Shown: piece by piece, positions 1 to 8,889 of the stretch
Layout of the letters: each line of letters begins with the position of its first letter
How positions within the stretch are numbered: the stretch's first letter is position 1
Assembly: GCA_964525045.1 (NCBI GenBank)
Contig: CAZGFD010000024.1
Coordinates: 1 to 56,033 of the forward strand
Source: G020348185 sp964525045
GTDB taxonomy: Bacteria; Nitrospirota; Nitrospiria; Nitrospirales; UBA8639
DNA: 56,033 nt
Direction of reading: 5' to 3'
Position numbers and translations under genes: made by a program
Notes under the pieces: generated by a model
Told to the model about the DNA's origin: nothing
The model's input: the letters and a program-made list of their open reading frames with translations, nothing else
The model's database searches: none

Positions 1-158
1 GAGCTATCTCACAACTCGGATTGACGGCCCGGGCATACGGTAGAATTCTTCGGGTCGCGCGGACCATAGCCGATTTGGCAGAATCGGAGCGAATCACGTC
101 CATTCATGTTGCCGAGGCCATTCAGTATCGGACACTGGACCGGCCGGTAATCGGATAG
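1..158 (+). CDS. comM: ComM/YifB C-terminal end, cut by the window edge (copy 1)
   Basis: The last 51 codons of a Mg-chelatase-like AAA+ protein are readable from base 3 to the TAG at 156-158. The peptide contains LGLTARAYGRIL, RTIADLAES and HVAEAIQYR, the signature of the ComM/YifB C-terminal domain, which in characterised bacteria belongs to a hexameric helicase promoting branch migration during natural transformation. The same segment recurs at 19137-19292 with about 90% nucleotide identity by eye, so the window holds two diverged copies. The N-terminal part lies outside the window, so it cannot be told whether this copy is complete. Immediately downstream is the remnant of an XRE gene on the other strand. 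Confidence 0.8.
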   Translation, partial: AISQLGLTARAYGRILRVARTIADLAESERITSIHVAEAIQYRTLDRPVIG

Positions 159-204
159 AGTAACAGAAGGTGGGCCGTATCCTTCTGATGGGGGGCCTTC
201 ATCC

Positions 205-335
205 AATCTGTTCTTCTAAGATGATCCCCTAAGGTTTTAATTCGCTTGGCATATGGGACCCTAAGAGGCTGTGAAGTCCTTTTGAAGAAATGGAAATAAA
301 GGTACCCAGGGATAAAGAGGGAACTGAAATTCCAA
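205..335 (-). pseudogene. Degenerate 5' remnant of the two-HTH XRE gene family (copy a)
   Basis: On the minus strand the peptide RIKTLGDHLRR matches the IKTLGDHLRKKRL start of the first helix-turn-helix in the copies at 5526-5945, 10381-10784 and 18385-18804. The upstream leader (ccagggat, then a gg-aactgaaattccaatc-like stretch near 320-340) also matches the leader of the other copies. The N-terminal part is scrambled by small insertions and the reading stops after the first helix, where the sequence joins the spacer behind comM copy 1. Clearly a remnant; the exact ends are approximate. Confidence 0.6.
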
Positions 336-740
336 TCTAATTTGGTTTTGAAACCTGATAGGTCTCCCCCAAATTTGTCAATCTGCCTGAGAAAGGGATT
401 CTCTGGAAGAACTAAACTGCCATTTACGATACTACGTACCTGTCACCGAAACAGAGGCAAGATCAGATCCCTCCTGGGAGGATTTTTTCAGGTTCGTTTG
501 GCCTTGCTTGCAGAGCTTGTCTTTGAAGGAACAGAAAATTTCAACCTGCAAGGGATTGTTTTTAATGACGCTGAGATACGGTTGCCAAAATAATGGAGTA
601 TGGATTAGTGGCCAACTTTCTGAATCCCTCTGAATTCACTGCCCCTTAGTGATTTTTGACACCTGGACTCCCAGACTCATGAGAAGCCATCTTATCTCTT
701 GTCCTTTTTGGGAGGGACTAAAAATATCCGGAGGTGAACT

Positions 741-1067
741 ATGCGACGCTGTACCTGGCTTATACCAGTCCTGCTGGGCTTCGTGATGTGAAATGCTTCC
801 CCTGTTCACCCTTTTCTGGTTAATAGCTATGCGTGGAATGACAAGGAATGGGCAGCCCGGTGCCAGCCTGTCCGGACAAGTTTTCACCCGGCTCGTCCCT
901 TGAGTACCATTACCCTCACGCTGGCCCCCACTGATGAGAGATTCGTGGATTCCCTCTACTGAGTCTGGGGGAACAAGATCGGCGAACACCAAGTAGAGCA
1001 AGTCGGAGGTATTGAGTGGATGGGCCCCACTAATTGGGTGAGCTTCCACTGGGCGCCCGGCTCTTGA
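741..1067 (+). pseudogene. Probable decayed gene for a small exported protein, two in-frame TGA
   Basis: A good Shine-Dalgarno sequence (ggaggtgaact) precedes an ATG at 741 that opens a signal-peptide-like start, MRRCTWLIPVLLGFVM. The frame is then interrupted by TGA at 789-791 and TGA at 960-962 but stays protein-like between them and ends at TGA 1065-1067 (segments such as NSYAWNDKEWAARC and GGIEWMGPTNWVSFHW). I do not recognise the family. The alternative, a 160-codon frame on the opposite strand, has no start signal or motif and looks like a shadow. The neighbourhood is full of genes with similar nonsense lesions, which supports decay over coincidence. Confidence 0.35.
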
Positions 1068-1164
1068 TAAACTTATTGTCATCACTGGTCGCCACTTCCG
1101 GCCCCACACAAAACCCAATGCCCCGGTTCTCTTTGCCCAAAAGTGCCTTCACAGGGTTACGATT

Positions 1165-1615
1165 TCACCGCCGCTCAGAAAATTCATCAGCGTAATTGTG
1201 CTTACTCGTGTTAGGGCTGATTTCATTGTCATCGGAATTGATTCGAAACCCACCGCCACCTTTGTTCGGGGCTGTTTTGTTGAAGGCCAACGCGGAGGGT
1301 ATTTGCTTAATACACCACTCCTCCATTTCCTTAAGGAGAATCGGAGACACTGCGGAATCTACTTGCGAGGGATTAATCTTATAGAGGAGCATCATGGTCT
1401 GATTCCCGTTAATTTCAACCCCTCGTTTTGTTAAACTATCCAAATACTCACCATAATTCTGAGGCACCTCCTCAAGGGGCCCAATCCTTTGCCGAGAAAG
1501 CTTTGTCGTTCAGGTTCGAGAAGGTTTGCACGATCCAACGCTGTGCTAGTAGAACGGAACGGGGTAATGAACCATAAGCAAACAAAACGATTCCGAGAAT
1601 GGTAACGGTAATAAG
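1165..1615 (-). pseudogene. Frameshifted orphan gene with an N-terminal membrane anchor
   Basis: The minus strand encodes a hydrophobic start (ITVTILGIVLFAYGSLP) followed by a soluble part up to about 1480, and then continues in a second frame as VPQNYGEYLDSLTKRGVEI...ADEFSERR to the stop at 1165. The two frames join at a run of four C near 1479-1482, where one extra base would cause the shift. The downstream part is open for 100 codons from a possible GTG at 1467 and could be read alone. No ATG is visible at the 5' end, where an in-frame stop lies at 1616-1618. I do not recognise the family. Confidence 0.35.
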
Positions 1616-2033
1616 TTACTCTTAGAGCACTGCTCCCGTTTTTCCGACGAGGGTATTCAATTTCAAAACTGAAAATGGATTTTTATTAAAATTCATCTTT
1701 TCTTCATTCACCGTCGATTCATTAGGAGTGGCGGCACCTCGCATTATCGAATGCAGACGAGAGACATAGGGAACGGGGCTCAGCTTCAAACTCAAATAGG
1801 GGTGGTTACGAAACTATAAAATGTTATTGTGGGTTATCTGTTTCCTGGGGAATCGAATAATGTCTTTTGCAAACGATGTCCCTTTCCCATAGAATAAATA
1901 GCCTTCTTTTGACTGCGCTCGAGGAAACATTCCGGAGTTGATAATCCATTTTGAAGTCCGGCCTGGCTATGGCTTCCGCCAAGAAGACAAGGTGGAGAGG
2001 AATCAAAAAGCTTTGAATGGAGGAGGGATACGA

Positions 2034-2468
2034 ATGAAAAGGTTTATCCTATTGATTGCTGCTCTGACGCTGGTTACCGTAACAATTGAAGCGTATGCCC
2101 AATGGGCGTTTCTTGCTCGAAAAGCCCTGGGTCGAGTCGAGCAACTCTACCAAGAGTTTGACGGTCACCATCAGGAAGTGGCAACAGTATTATTAGAGGC
2201 TAAGGCTGAGAATATCTTTAAAACCGCTATCACCATTCTGGAAAAGAAACCCCAGATCACGATCACAGAACAGAACGAGTCAACCTTAACCGTGAAGTTT
2301 TCGGATGACCAAGGAGCCATGACTTTACGAGTGACGAAACTCAGTGATCAATTAAGTCAGCTTCTCCTGGCCTCCATTGGTGGGCACAGGGACATTTCTC
2401 CAGCAATTGAAGGAGTCTTGAGAGTTTGTGAGGAAATGGGCGTACGTTGTGCGGAGGTACCAAGTTGA
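2034..2468 (+). CDS. Small exported protein of unknown function
   Basis: 144 codons starting at ATG 2034, chosen because it is preceded by a purine-rich ggaggaggga and opens a classical signal peptide (MKRFILLIAALTLVTVTIEAYAQ, cleavage plausible after AYA). An in-frame ATG 32 codons upstream lacks these features. The mature part is mixed alpha/beta in character, with a Glu/Lys-rich middle and two Cys near the C-terminus (VCEEMGVRC) that could pair in the periplasm. Family not recognised. It converges on the CobW-type gene at 2547. Confidence 0.6.
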   Translation: MKRFILLIAALTLVTVTIEAYAQWAFLARKALGRVEQLYQEFDGHHQEVATVLLEAKAENIFKTAITILEKKPQITITEQNESTLTVKFSDDQGAMTLRVTKLSDQLSQLLLASIGGHRDISPAIEGVLRVCEEMGVRCAEVPS

Positions 2469-2546
2469 ATATTTCTTTTCGACAATTCAAAAGAGAAATC
2501 AATTTTGGGGCTGGCTCGGAGTCAGCAGGCTACAGGGACGGTATTG

Positions 2547-3593
2547 TCATGTGTGAATGCACGCCTCGAACCTGGCGCTCATCTCCTGGGCATTTATGCC
2601 TCCCCGGGCGCCGATGGCTACAATCTGTGTGTGAGGCGAACGCTGGCCCCACTCATCCAATTCGGAAATCTCAGTGCGACGTCCCACCGTCTGGAGAGTG
2701 AGCCGCTTTTCAGGGAACTCTGCGGCAAAAACGATGCCCTTACAGCGGTAAATGGACGCCGGAAGTTCCTTCCGCACCATCTGGCGGAGAGCTTCGAGCG
2801 AAAAGGGCCGATCAGACTCGTAGCTCCAGGTGTCGAAGGTCCGGTCCGCCCCTACCTGTGTGTGATGGGATTTGGGCTTCTCTACGCTACCCGCACAGTC
2901 TTGTCTCGCCAGATTCGCCCAGTGAAAGCGACCAACACTAAGCAAGATCTCTAGGGGGATTTCGCACCGGATTGCCTCCACGATCCGTATACGGTTCAGA
3001 TGGTGCCCAACCCACTCCTTAATCACCTCGATATGCTCCGGTCCGATGAGGTCGACCTTGTTCAGCACCACCAAGTCGGCAAAGCCAATCTGGCGGATTT
3101 TTAGCAACGACAGCCCGGGGTTGTCACCGTGTGTGAAGACGGCTTCCGCGTCGACGATGCAGGTAATGCTGTCAAGCTTCAGTAACCTTCCGTATTTCTG
3201 ATCCAAGAAGGTCATCACGATGCTCTCGGGGTCGGCGACCCCGCTTGCCTCCAAGATCACGTAGTCGATCGCATCGGAGCGTATCAGCAACTGCTCGAGT
3301 GAATGAACGAGGTCATCACGAATTTGGCAGCACACGCAGCCATTGGTGAGGCTGATCATGTTTTTCTCCACGCCAGAAACCAGCTCCGCGTCGATATTTA
3401 TGGCACCGAAGTCGTTGACTAAAACCCCCACCCGCAGGCCGTGCTTCCCATTGAGAATGCGGTTGAGCAAGGTCGTTTTCCCCGCGCCGAGAAAACCGGT
3501 CAACAGGGTAACAGGGACAGGATCACGCCCCGGTATGACAATGGGTTCGGTTCGCGGTGCTGGGGCAAGTATCGGGACAGGGTTGTCAGACAT
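2547..3593 (-). CDS. CobW/COG0523-family G3E GTPase, probable metal chaperone
   Basis: 348 residues. Domains in order: G3E P-loop GTPase with GFLGAGKT at residues 33-40, the metal-binding CVCC motif at 86-89 typical of COG0523 proteins, guanine-specificity motif NKVD at 178-181, and the CobW C-terminal domain from about residue 255. COG0523 proteins use GTP hydrolysis to hand a metal, often zinc, to client enzymes. The gene is 71 bases downstream of, and codirectional with, a gene for a Tat-exported metallo-hydrolase (3665-5113), so a shared transcript and metal supply to that or another metalloenzyme is a reasonable inference. Which metal and which client cannot be read from the sequence; cobalt delivery for cobalamin synthesis is the less likely alternative. 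Confidence 0.85.
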   Translation of the reverse strand: MSDNPVPILAPAPRTEPIVIPGRDPVPVTLLTGFLGAGKTTLLNRILNGKHGLRVGVLVNDFGAINIDAELVSGVEKNMISLTNGCVCCQIRDDLVHSLEQLLIRSDAIDYVILEASGVADPESIVMTFLDQKYGRLLKLDSITCIVDAEAVFTHGDNPGLSLLKIRQIGFADLVVLNKVDLIGPEHIEVIKEWVGHHLNRIRIVEAIRCEIPLEILLSVGRFHWANLARQDCAGSVEKPKSHHTQVGADRTFDTWSYESDRPFSLEALRQMVRKELPASIYRCKGIVFAAEFPEKRLTLQTVGRRTEISELDEWGQRSPHTQIVAIGARGGINAQEMSARFEACIHT

Positions 3594-3664
3594 GAGTATC
3601 TCCTATCGTGGGAAAGGGTAGGTCGGGAGTTGATCAGCGATCTCCCTCCTGCCCGTCCATCAAT

Positions 3665-5113
3665 TTACTTGGTGTCATCAAGGTCAATCCCGCGGGCTTT
3701 AAGCATCTTTCGAGGGTTAAGGACTACGCCGGGCCAGGTCTGGACCGGCTTGCGGTAGGCATCGGGCGGGTAGTACTTCTTCGGGTCGATTTCAAGATCG
3801 CGCACGAACTGCTCCTGTTGAAACTCCCGCGGCATCTTTGGATTCGGAAGCTCGATTTTCTCTGGAAACTTTTCGCCCGGCCGAACGAACCAGCGAGGGT
3901 CCATGGACGCGGGGGCCGCCCCGTCAGGAAGAAGCGCTTCCCGCGACCAGATGGCGTCCTTCGTCACGTTGACCACCTGGACATCAGGACCGCCAAACAT
4001 GAAAAGCCCATCCCAGTGGGCACGGACCTCTGCTACTGACTCGGCATCGAGCGCTATGCCCCCGCTCTCGTAGTGGCAGATGCAGCCGATGCGAGGCTGA
4101 GCCTGCTTGAATAGGTAGCCGGCGGCATAATACATCGTGTGAAAAATGTCGATCGTATATTCCCAGAGCTCCGACGGGGCGCCCACCTTTAGCGACGATA
4201 AGGAAGGCGTATCGATCGTGCCTTCAGTGACGAACACGTCGGCTCCTTTGCCGAACTTTGCGGACAGTTCGTCAGGTCGACCGTCACCGGTCCAGACGAA
4301 GGACAGCCCGGCGTCCTCCCAGTCCAGGCGATAGGCAGAGGCCCCATCTTTGACGTGCGATCGCGGCCAGTGTCGAATAATCACCCCTTCCTTTTCGTAG
4401 CAGACCCCGTTTTGCTCTTTCCAATCGAATTCGGTGACTTCGATTTCCATACCGTCCCCGATGGGGCAGGCATTGAAGTTCTCCTCGTGCCACCGATTCA
4501 TCTCCCGCATATGCTTAACCATATGCTTGATTCCCAGTTCGGGGGTCCTTCCGGACGGTCCATACACCCGCAAGGGCGTAAAGCCCCCCGAGAAGGCCCG
4601 GAAGGGGTACATGTAGGGAAGGTCGGCGAAGTGGTCGACGTGGAGATGGCTGAGAAAGATTTCGTTGATGAGCGCCGCCGGAACTTGCATGGCGATCGCG
4701 TTGGCAATGCTGCCATTGCCTAAATCGAAAAAGAACCGACGCGGTTGGAGGTTCCCTGTCCCTAGCTCAACGAGAATGGACGTGCCTGATTGTAGCCTCG
4801 ATGGCGGCCATGGGGTGCTTCCCAGAAATGAGATCCGCATTTCGTGTTTGGGCAGAGTTTCCGTACCCGGTAGATAAACGTTGCGGTTCTTGATGGCTGG
4901 CCAGGGCCGGTAGTAGTCCGGAAGGCTAATACCACCACCTGGGCGACGTCCATAAGGATTTCGAGGCGGTGAGTTCGGATTGGCTTCCACCAATCCCCCT
5001 ACCGCTGCTGCTAGTCCGGCGGCGGTTGCAGCTGCCACACTGCCTTTCAGAAACTCGCGCCGGTTCGGCTTTACGGGTTTTGGGTCTTTTGATTGATTGT
5101 CTTTTTGGGGCAT
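3665..5113 (-). CDS. Tat-exported metallo-beta-lactamase-fold hydrolase
   Basis: 482 residues. The N-terminus carries a twin-arginine signal (NRREFLKGS at 17-25, then an Ala/Gly-rich hydrophobic stretch), so the folded enzyme is probably exported with its metals bound. The metallo-beta-lactamase fold shows the HLHVDH metal motif at residues 156-161 and later ligand candidates in SHVKDG, WTGDGR and CHYESGG. The length and the ribonuclease-Z-like layout resemble Tat-type MBL hydrolases that databases sometimes label GntH-like (guanitoxin biosynthesis), but no other guanitoxin gene is near, so I would not assign that role. It precedes the CobW-type gene by 71 bases on the same strand. Substrate unknown. 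Confidence 0.8.
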   Translation of the reverse strand: MPQKDNQSKDPKPVKPNRREFLKGSVAAATAAGLAAAVGGLVEANPNSPPRNPYGRRPGGGISLPDYYRPWPAIKNRNVYLPGTETLPKHEMRISFLGSTPWPPSRLQSGTSILVELGTGNLQPRRFFFDLGNGSIANAIAMQVPAALINEIFLSHLHVDHFADLPYMYPFRAFSGGFTPLRVYGPSGRTPELGIKHMVKHMREMNRWHEENFNACPIGDGMEIEVTEFDWKEQNGVCYEKEGVIIRHWPRSHVKDGASAYRLDWEDAGLSFVWTGDGRPDELSAKFGKGADVFVTEGTIDTPSLSSLKVGAPSELWEYTIDIFHTMYYAAGYLFKQAQPRIGCICHYESGGIALDAESVAEVRAHWDGLFMFGGPDVQVVNVTKDAIWSREALLPDGAAPASMDPRWFVRPGEKFPEKIELPNPKMPREFQQEQFVRDLEIDPKKYYPPDAYRKPVQTWPGVVLNPRKMLKARGIDLDDTK

Positions 5114-5221
5114 GGTCTAGTTCCTTTTCTTTAGGGAGATTTTATTGCCTGGTAGCTTAACGCCCGAAGATTGCGTTGTAAAATCTTTTCAGACCTCAAG
5201 GCGTTGTTACGGTAAACCTGG

Positions 5222-5401
5222 ACTAAGTTGACCGTATCCCCCGATCGCCCCTCGCTCATGATAACGCGCGATCCATTTGTCCCCCGTCCATCAGCTAATT
5301 CCATGGATCCCGCACAGCTCACCCCTGGTGTAGTCCCTACTCACCCAATCCGCAAGCAGATGATTGCGTTGGTCCATTCCATTGGTTTCCTTTCATGGCA
5401 T
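5222..5401 (-). pseudogene. N-terminal remnant of an IS481-type transposase
   Basis: Read on the minus strand from ATG 5401, the peptide is MP*KETNGMDQRNHLL, then SRDYTRGELCGIHGIS, a stop, and WTGDKWIARYHERGAIG. This is the N-terminal HTH of IS481-family transposases (usual pattern MPWKE..MDQR..F, ELC..YGISR.TG.KW..RY). Two codons have become TGA: a Trp codon at position 3 and the Arg codon after GIS. The catalytic DDE domain is absent and no inverted repeats are visible. It is an old insertion-sequence scar between the metallo-hydrolase gene and an XRE pseudogene. Confidence 0.7.
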
Positions 5402-5525
5402 CGGCAGGGTTCTCCTTGCCGATGGCAATTAACCACGAAAGTGTCCAACCCTCTGGAGGAGACCCATTTCGGACGGAAAGGCCAGGGGACTCAATATCCC
5501 CACCTGAATTTCTTTTCGAGTAAAA

Positions 5526-5945
5526 TCAGTGTGAAGAGAACTTCAGGGGAGACCATATCCTTTCTGGAGGTCTCCCCTTCCCTACCTCCCATCTTCCAAG
5601 AGTACCTGCATCCACTCCAAGTATTCGGGCGAAGTATTTCTGCGTCAGTCCCTTGGTTGTTCAAAAGGTCTTGAGTCTTTGACCAGAAATCTGATGAACT
5701 ATAGCAGGCGAATGCCCCAAGAACTCCATAATTTTGGGGAAATAGGACAACCTCGGAGACTTTCGATTCGTCTCCCAAAGACGCACCGCATCCTCACTGA
5801 GCCCAAATTCCCAGGCCACAACTTTTTGAAGAAGACCCTGGGCCAGTCGTTTTTTTCTTAGATGATCCCCTAAAGTCTTGATTTCTTTTTGATAGGCGGC
5901 TGGCGGTGGCTTTGGAGCCTTCAGTTGGATATGGCAAAAAGGCAA
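5526..5945 (-). pseudogene. Two-HTH XRE-type regulator, nonsense mutant (copy b)
   Basis: TTG start at 5945 (reads MPFCHIQLKAPKP), 140 codons with stop. First XRE helix-turn-helix at about residues 25-75 (IKTLGDHLRKKRL, LWETNRKSP, FLGHSP), second from about residue 90 (GLTQKYFARILGVD, WEVGKG). A TGA between the two domains, where copy d has an Arg codon, splits the frame; both halves are otherwise open and the overall length is the same 420 bases as copy d. The family resembles small XRE proteins found in many phyla. A truncated one-domain product could still be made. Confidence 0.7.
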
Positions 5946-5985
5946 CGCAGGGATGAAGTGGGAGTTAATTCTCCAACCTGAATGC

Positions 5986-6674
5986 AGAATAGAAAAATGA
6001 TACGTCTACACAATTTGGGAAATAGTTCTTGAGATTGAGAAAAAAAGTGAGAAGACAAGAGCCTTTTTTGAATTACTTTTTGATGGTAGGTTCACTATTT
6101 TTTTTATCTTCCTATCAAGACTGATTCGGAATTAGCAATAGGCCCGCTGATACCCCATCAGTGAGCCAGATTTTTTCGTTTGAAAACTCTTTTGGTTTCT
6201 ATCCCTTTACGGAGGATATTCGTATCCGTACGGATTCCGACGAACGTCCCATTTCTTTCAACCCAAAGTCCCACCGAGTAAGGCAAGGCGGAGGAGGTGT
6301 GAGAACTCCCCTGATACCCTGGCGAACCACGATGCACTCTTCGCTAGTTTTACCAGCAAGGCCGGCACGCCTGGCGTGTCGCCAGTAGGTGTACCCACCA
6401 GAATTTGGCGGAGAATGCGGTGTTTCGAATCAGGCGTATCTATGGTTCCAGGTTGAGGGCGCGCCGATTAGACAATCAACGCGTTGAAGGATGGCTCAAG
6501 TGAATGGTTCTGAAACGAATGGTGAACTTAAGCTTGCCGATGTCTGAGAGAATGCATTAAGCCTGCGAACAAGCACGCAAACCGTGCTGCGTTTGTAAAT
6601 TATGCAACAATGCCTCTCCTTCTCGCTTCTATCCCTCTAAAACCGCGCCTAGTCTTTTGTAAGATTTACATATT
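5986..6674. other. About 690 bases without a recognisable gene
   Basis: Holds the leader of the XRE copy at its left edge and a low-complexity A/T-rich tract near 6040-6110. An open frame at 6161-6388 on the plus strand reads as a plausible peptide (FYPFTEDIRIRTDSDER) but has no start signal and no family I recognise; it may be a gene scar. Confidence 0.4.
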
Positions 6675-6938
6675 TCAACGATGCTGACACCCTGCCCAGC
6701 AACAGGGGCGGCGTTTTCCATCTCTAAGGTTTTCACATCCCCAGGCAATCCGTTTCTTTCTTGTTTCAATTTTTTTGGCAGACTCAATCCAGCATATCCA
6801 CTCATTGCGTGCGAGCGGTGTGATACCCATCCATGTCGCCAATGCTTTCATATCAGAGATGAGTGCTTTTTTAAGATCGTCGGGTAAGTCATGCACTACA
6901 CCGCCAAGTATTTCTTTTTGTGTCATGGCTTTGTTCAT
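6675..6938 (-). CDS. YdeI/OmpD-associated family protein
   Basis: 87 residues from ATG 6938, which follows the stop of the DUF2200 gene by 4 bases. The sequence carries the family core: HDLPDDLKKAL, then TPLARNEWICWIESAKK and the C-terminal GKRRPCCWAGCQHR. Small stand-alone versions of about this length are common in clusters with SRPBCC and glyoxalase-like genes, exactly as here. No biochemical role is established. A longer in-frame start at 6995 would overlap the upstream gene and is less likely. Last gene of the ArsR-led cassette. Confidence 0.75.
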   Translation of the reverse strand: MNKAMTQKEILGGVVHDLPDDLKKALISDMKALATWMGITPLARNEWICWIESAKKIETRKKRIAWGCENLRDGKRRPCCWAGCQHR

Positions 6939-6942
6939 AAAT

Positions 6943-7296
6943 TCATTCTTTCCGCAAAATCTTCTCCATCCCTTTTCCCTTTGCCAACTCATCAATCAAC
7001 ATATTCAGGTAGCGAATTTTCTGCATGGTTAGCTTTGGAATCTCCTCCACGCGAGCGCCGCAATCTACGCCATTAATGAAATTTCGCGAAGGATTCAGTT
7101 GGGGCGCTTCTGCAAAGAAGGTTTCAAAGTCTGTTTCTTTTTCCAGTTGAGTTTCCAGTTCCTTCTGGCTATACCCTGTCAACCCGCGAATGATTTCATC
7201 GACTTCTTTTTTCGTTCGTTCCTTTTTATCTACTTTATCTACGTAATGGGGATAGACACTTTGGAAACTTATTGTATAAATTTTTTATTTCGCCAT
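6943..7296 (-). pseudogene. DUF2200 gene with a stop at codon 4
   Basis: From ATG 7296 the frame reads MAK, TAA, then KIYTISFQSVYPHYV, the typical N-terminus of DUF2200 proteins, and continues with KKEVDEIIRGLTGYS, FFAEAPQLNPSR and MQKIRYLNMLIDELAKG to the stop at 6943. The full length of 118 codons equals the family norm, so only the TAA (likely from CAA) breaks it. Use of a downstream TTG at 7182 would lose a third of the domain. Function of DUF2200 is unknown. It lies between a truncated VOC gene and the YdeI gene. Confidence 0.7.
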
Positions 7297-7423
7297 GATA
7301 GATCATTAACCGTCTATCGTTTTTTCCTCCAGGGGACAATGCAATTTCCAGTGAAAGCCCTAATTGTCTTTCAACATCGCGGCAGTTTCCATTGAAAAAC
7401 AAGTAACTGGTGAGTGGTTTCAT
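7297..7423 (-). pseudogene. Truncated PhnB-like VOC (glyoxalase-fold) gene
   Basis: ATG 7423 opens MKPLTSYLFFNGNCR, the standard first strand of PhnB-like VOC proteins, but after about 15 residues the sequence departs from the family and most of the usual 140-residue domain is missing; the frame runs into the DUF2200 gene. Best explained as an internal deletion. The neighbouring gene at 7853-8344 is an intact VOC protein of a different subgroup. Confidence 0.5.
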
Positions 7424-7438
7424 AGTGTTTTCTTTTCT

Positions 7439-7825
7439 TTATAGATCTACAATCGTTTTAAACCCGCCAAAGGTCATGCGTGAAGGATCGAACGGCATGG
7501 TGTTTTCATCACAGGCCTCTTTCATGCGCGGATCAGCCATGACTTTCCTGTTCACCTCGTCGCGGTGCTTTCTCGATTTATAAACGATAAAGGCAAAAAT
7601 AACGGTCTCCCCGTCTTTCACCCCGGCCAGATCAGGAAACGGCGTTATTTTGCAGTTTTCCGGCGCATCTTCGGGCATTTCCGGTTCGGGGTCCTCCAGC
7701 ACGCACTCTTTATACTGCCACGCACCATGCTCCATCCAGATTTTCCCGGCTTTTTCCGCCATTTCGCGGTAAGCCTCTAACTTGCCCTCTGGCACAGGTA
7801 AAACAAATCCATCTACGTAAGTCAC
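7439..7825 (-). CDS. DUF1428 family protein
   Basis: 128 residues, close to the usual family length of about 120. Recognisable features are the start MTYVDGFVLPVP, the KAGKIWMEHGAWQYKEC segment, ETVIFAFIVYKSR and the C-terminal RMTFGGF motif. The fold is a dimeric ferredoxin-like alpha/beta barrel; activity is unknown. It sits 27 bases downstream of the VOC gene in the ArsR-led cassette and is preceded by a purine-rich gaaaggagag. No lesion is visible. Confidence 0.85.
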   Translation of the reverse strand: MTYVDGFVLPVPEGKLEAYREMAEKAGKIWMEHGAWQYKECVLEDPEPEMPEDAPENCKITPFPDLAGVKDGETVIFAFIVYKSRKHRDEVNRKVMADPRMKEACDENTMPFDPSRMTFGGFKTIVDL

Positions 7826-7852
7826 TTTTCACTCTCCTTTCTTTATTTTCCT

Positions 7853-8344
7853 CTAACTTTCTGCCATCGCTGCGGCTTCGATCTTGGCAATATCTATCTT
7901 GTTCATCGTCATCATCGCGTCGAACGCACGCTTCGCTTTGTCCCGGTCTGAACTTGTTGTCAGATCGAGCAGAATCTTCGGCGTGATCTGCCAGAAGAAA
8001 CCCCAACGGTCTTGGCACCAACCGCAATTATTCTCGCTTCCGCCATTCTCTACAATCGCATTCCAGTAGCGGTCGGTTTCTTCCTGATCGTTGGTCAGCA
8101 CCATAAAGCTAACGGCTTGGTCAGGAGTAAAATTCGGACCGCCATTCAATCCGATGAACGACCGCCCAAGTACAGTGAATTCAACGGTCAATTCATTACC
8201 TTCTTGTCCGCCGGGGAAATCGCCGGGCGCGGCGTTTACCCGTTTCACACGGCTATCGGGAAAAGTAACGGCGTAGAACTCCGCCGCTTTGCTTGCTTCG
8301 CCATGGTCAAACCACAGGCAGGTGACAAGTTCGGTCATATCCAT
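7853..8344 (-). CDS. VOC-superfamily protein (3-demethylubiquinone-methyltransferase-like, PF06983 type)
   Basis: 163 residues. Typical start MDMTELVTCLWFDHGEASKAAEFY, then RSFIGLNGGPNFTPDQAVSF and the conserved CGWCQDRWGFFWQITP block near residues 109-126. Despite the historic domain name these proteins are not shown to be ubiquinone methyltransferases; they are glyoxalase-fold proteins of unknown substrate that very often neighbour SRPBCC genes. Here it follows the first SRPBCC gene by 7 bases, so the two are almost surely cotranscribed. Confidence 0.85.
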   Translation of the reverse strand: MDMTELVTCLWFDHGEASKAAEFYAVTFPDSRVKRVNAAPGDFPGGQEGNELTVEFTVLGRSFIGLNGGPNFTPDQAVSFMVLTNDQEETDRYWNAIVENGGSENNCGWCQDRWGFFWQITPKILLDLTTSSDRDKAKRAFDAMMTMNKIDIAKIEAAAMAES

Positions 8345-8351
8345 TTCCTTT

Positions 8352-8888
8352 CTACGGTTGTTGATTGTTTTCCAAAACCTCTACCAGACGGTCGAAGGTT
8401 CCGCTCCAGCCCTGATGCATGCTGTCTGCATTCTCTTCGAAGAATTTCGCTTCGGCGTCGCTGGCCTCGTAGGCCGACCAGGCAACTTCGATTTTGGTTT
8501 TATCGCCAATGGCCGAAAACGTCACAACACTTAATATTTTCAGCGGCCAGCCGGGCTTGCCGGGATGTTCGATGATTTGTTCATGCTTTTCATCGGTGAA
8601 AGAAATGATAGCCACGATTTTTTCCGGGGCGATTTTTTCCGGGGCGATGATTTCCCTGAAGGTCCATCGCCCGTGAATCACCGTGCCTTCAAATTCCAGC
8701 GTGAACCGCACGGCGCCGCCGGCGCGGAAATCCATATCGCAATAGGTCATGCCAGAGCCTTTCGGCCCCATCCATTGTTTGAATTGTTCGGAATCCTCCC
8801 ACGCCTCCCAGACCCGCTCACGCGGGGCGTCGAATGTGCGTTCGATATGAAAGACAAACTGACCCGGTTTTGGTTGCGCCGGTGCCAT
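8352..8888 (-). CDS. SRPBCC/AHSA1-domain protein 1
   Basis: 178 residues. Starts with FVFHIERTFDAPRERVWEAW, the standard first strand of Aha1-like START-fold proteins, with YCDMDFRAGGAVRF and a C-terminal WSGTFDRLVEVLE helix. These domains bind hydrophobic ligands; the physiological ligand is unknown. A 15-base tandem duplication (near 8619-8650) repeats the residues IAPEK, a recent small expansion in a surface region. One base separates it from the next upstream SRPBCC stop, so translation may be coupled. Confidence 0.85.
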   Translation of the reverse strand: MAPAQPKPGQFVFHIERTFDAPRERVWEAWEDSEQFKQWMGPKGSGMTYCDMDFRAGGAVRFTLEFEGTVIHGRWTFREIIAPEKIAPEKIVAIISFTDEKHEQIIEHPGKPGWPLKILSVVTFSAIGDKTKIEVAWSAYEASDAEAKFFEENADSMHQGWSGTFDRLVEVLENNQQP

Positions 8889-8889
8889 T

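Noticed and set aside
636..1118. 160-codon minus-strand frame
   Set aside because: No start signal, no motif, and it lies opposite a frame with a good ribosome site and signal peptide.
6161..6388. Plus-strand frame with FYPFTEDIRIRTDSDER
   Set aside because: Protein-like text but no start signal or family; kept only as a possible scar in the spacer entry.
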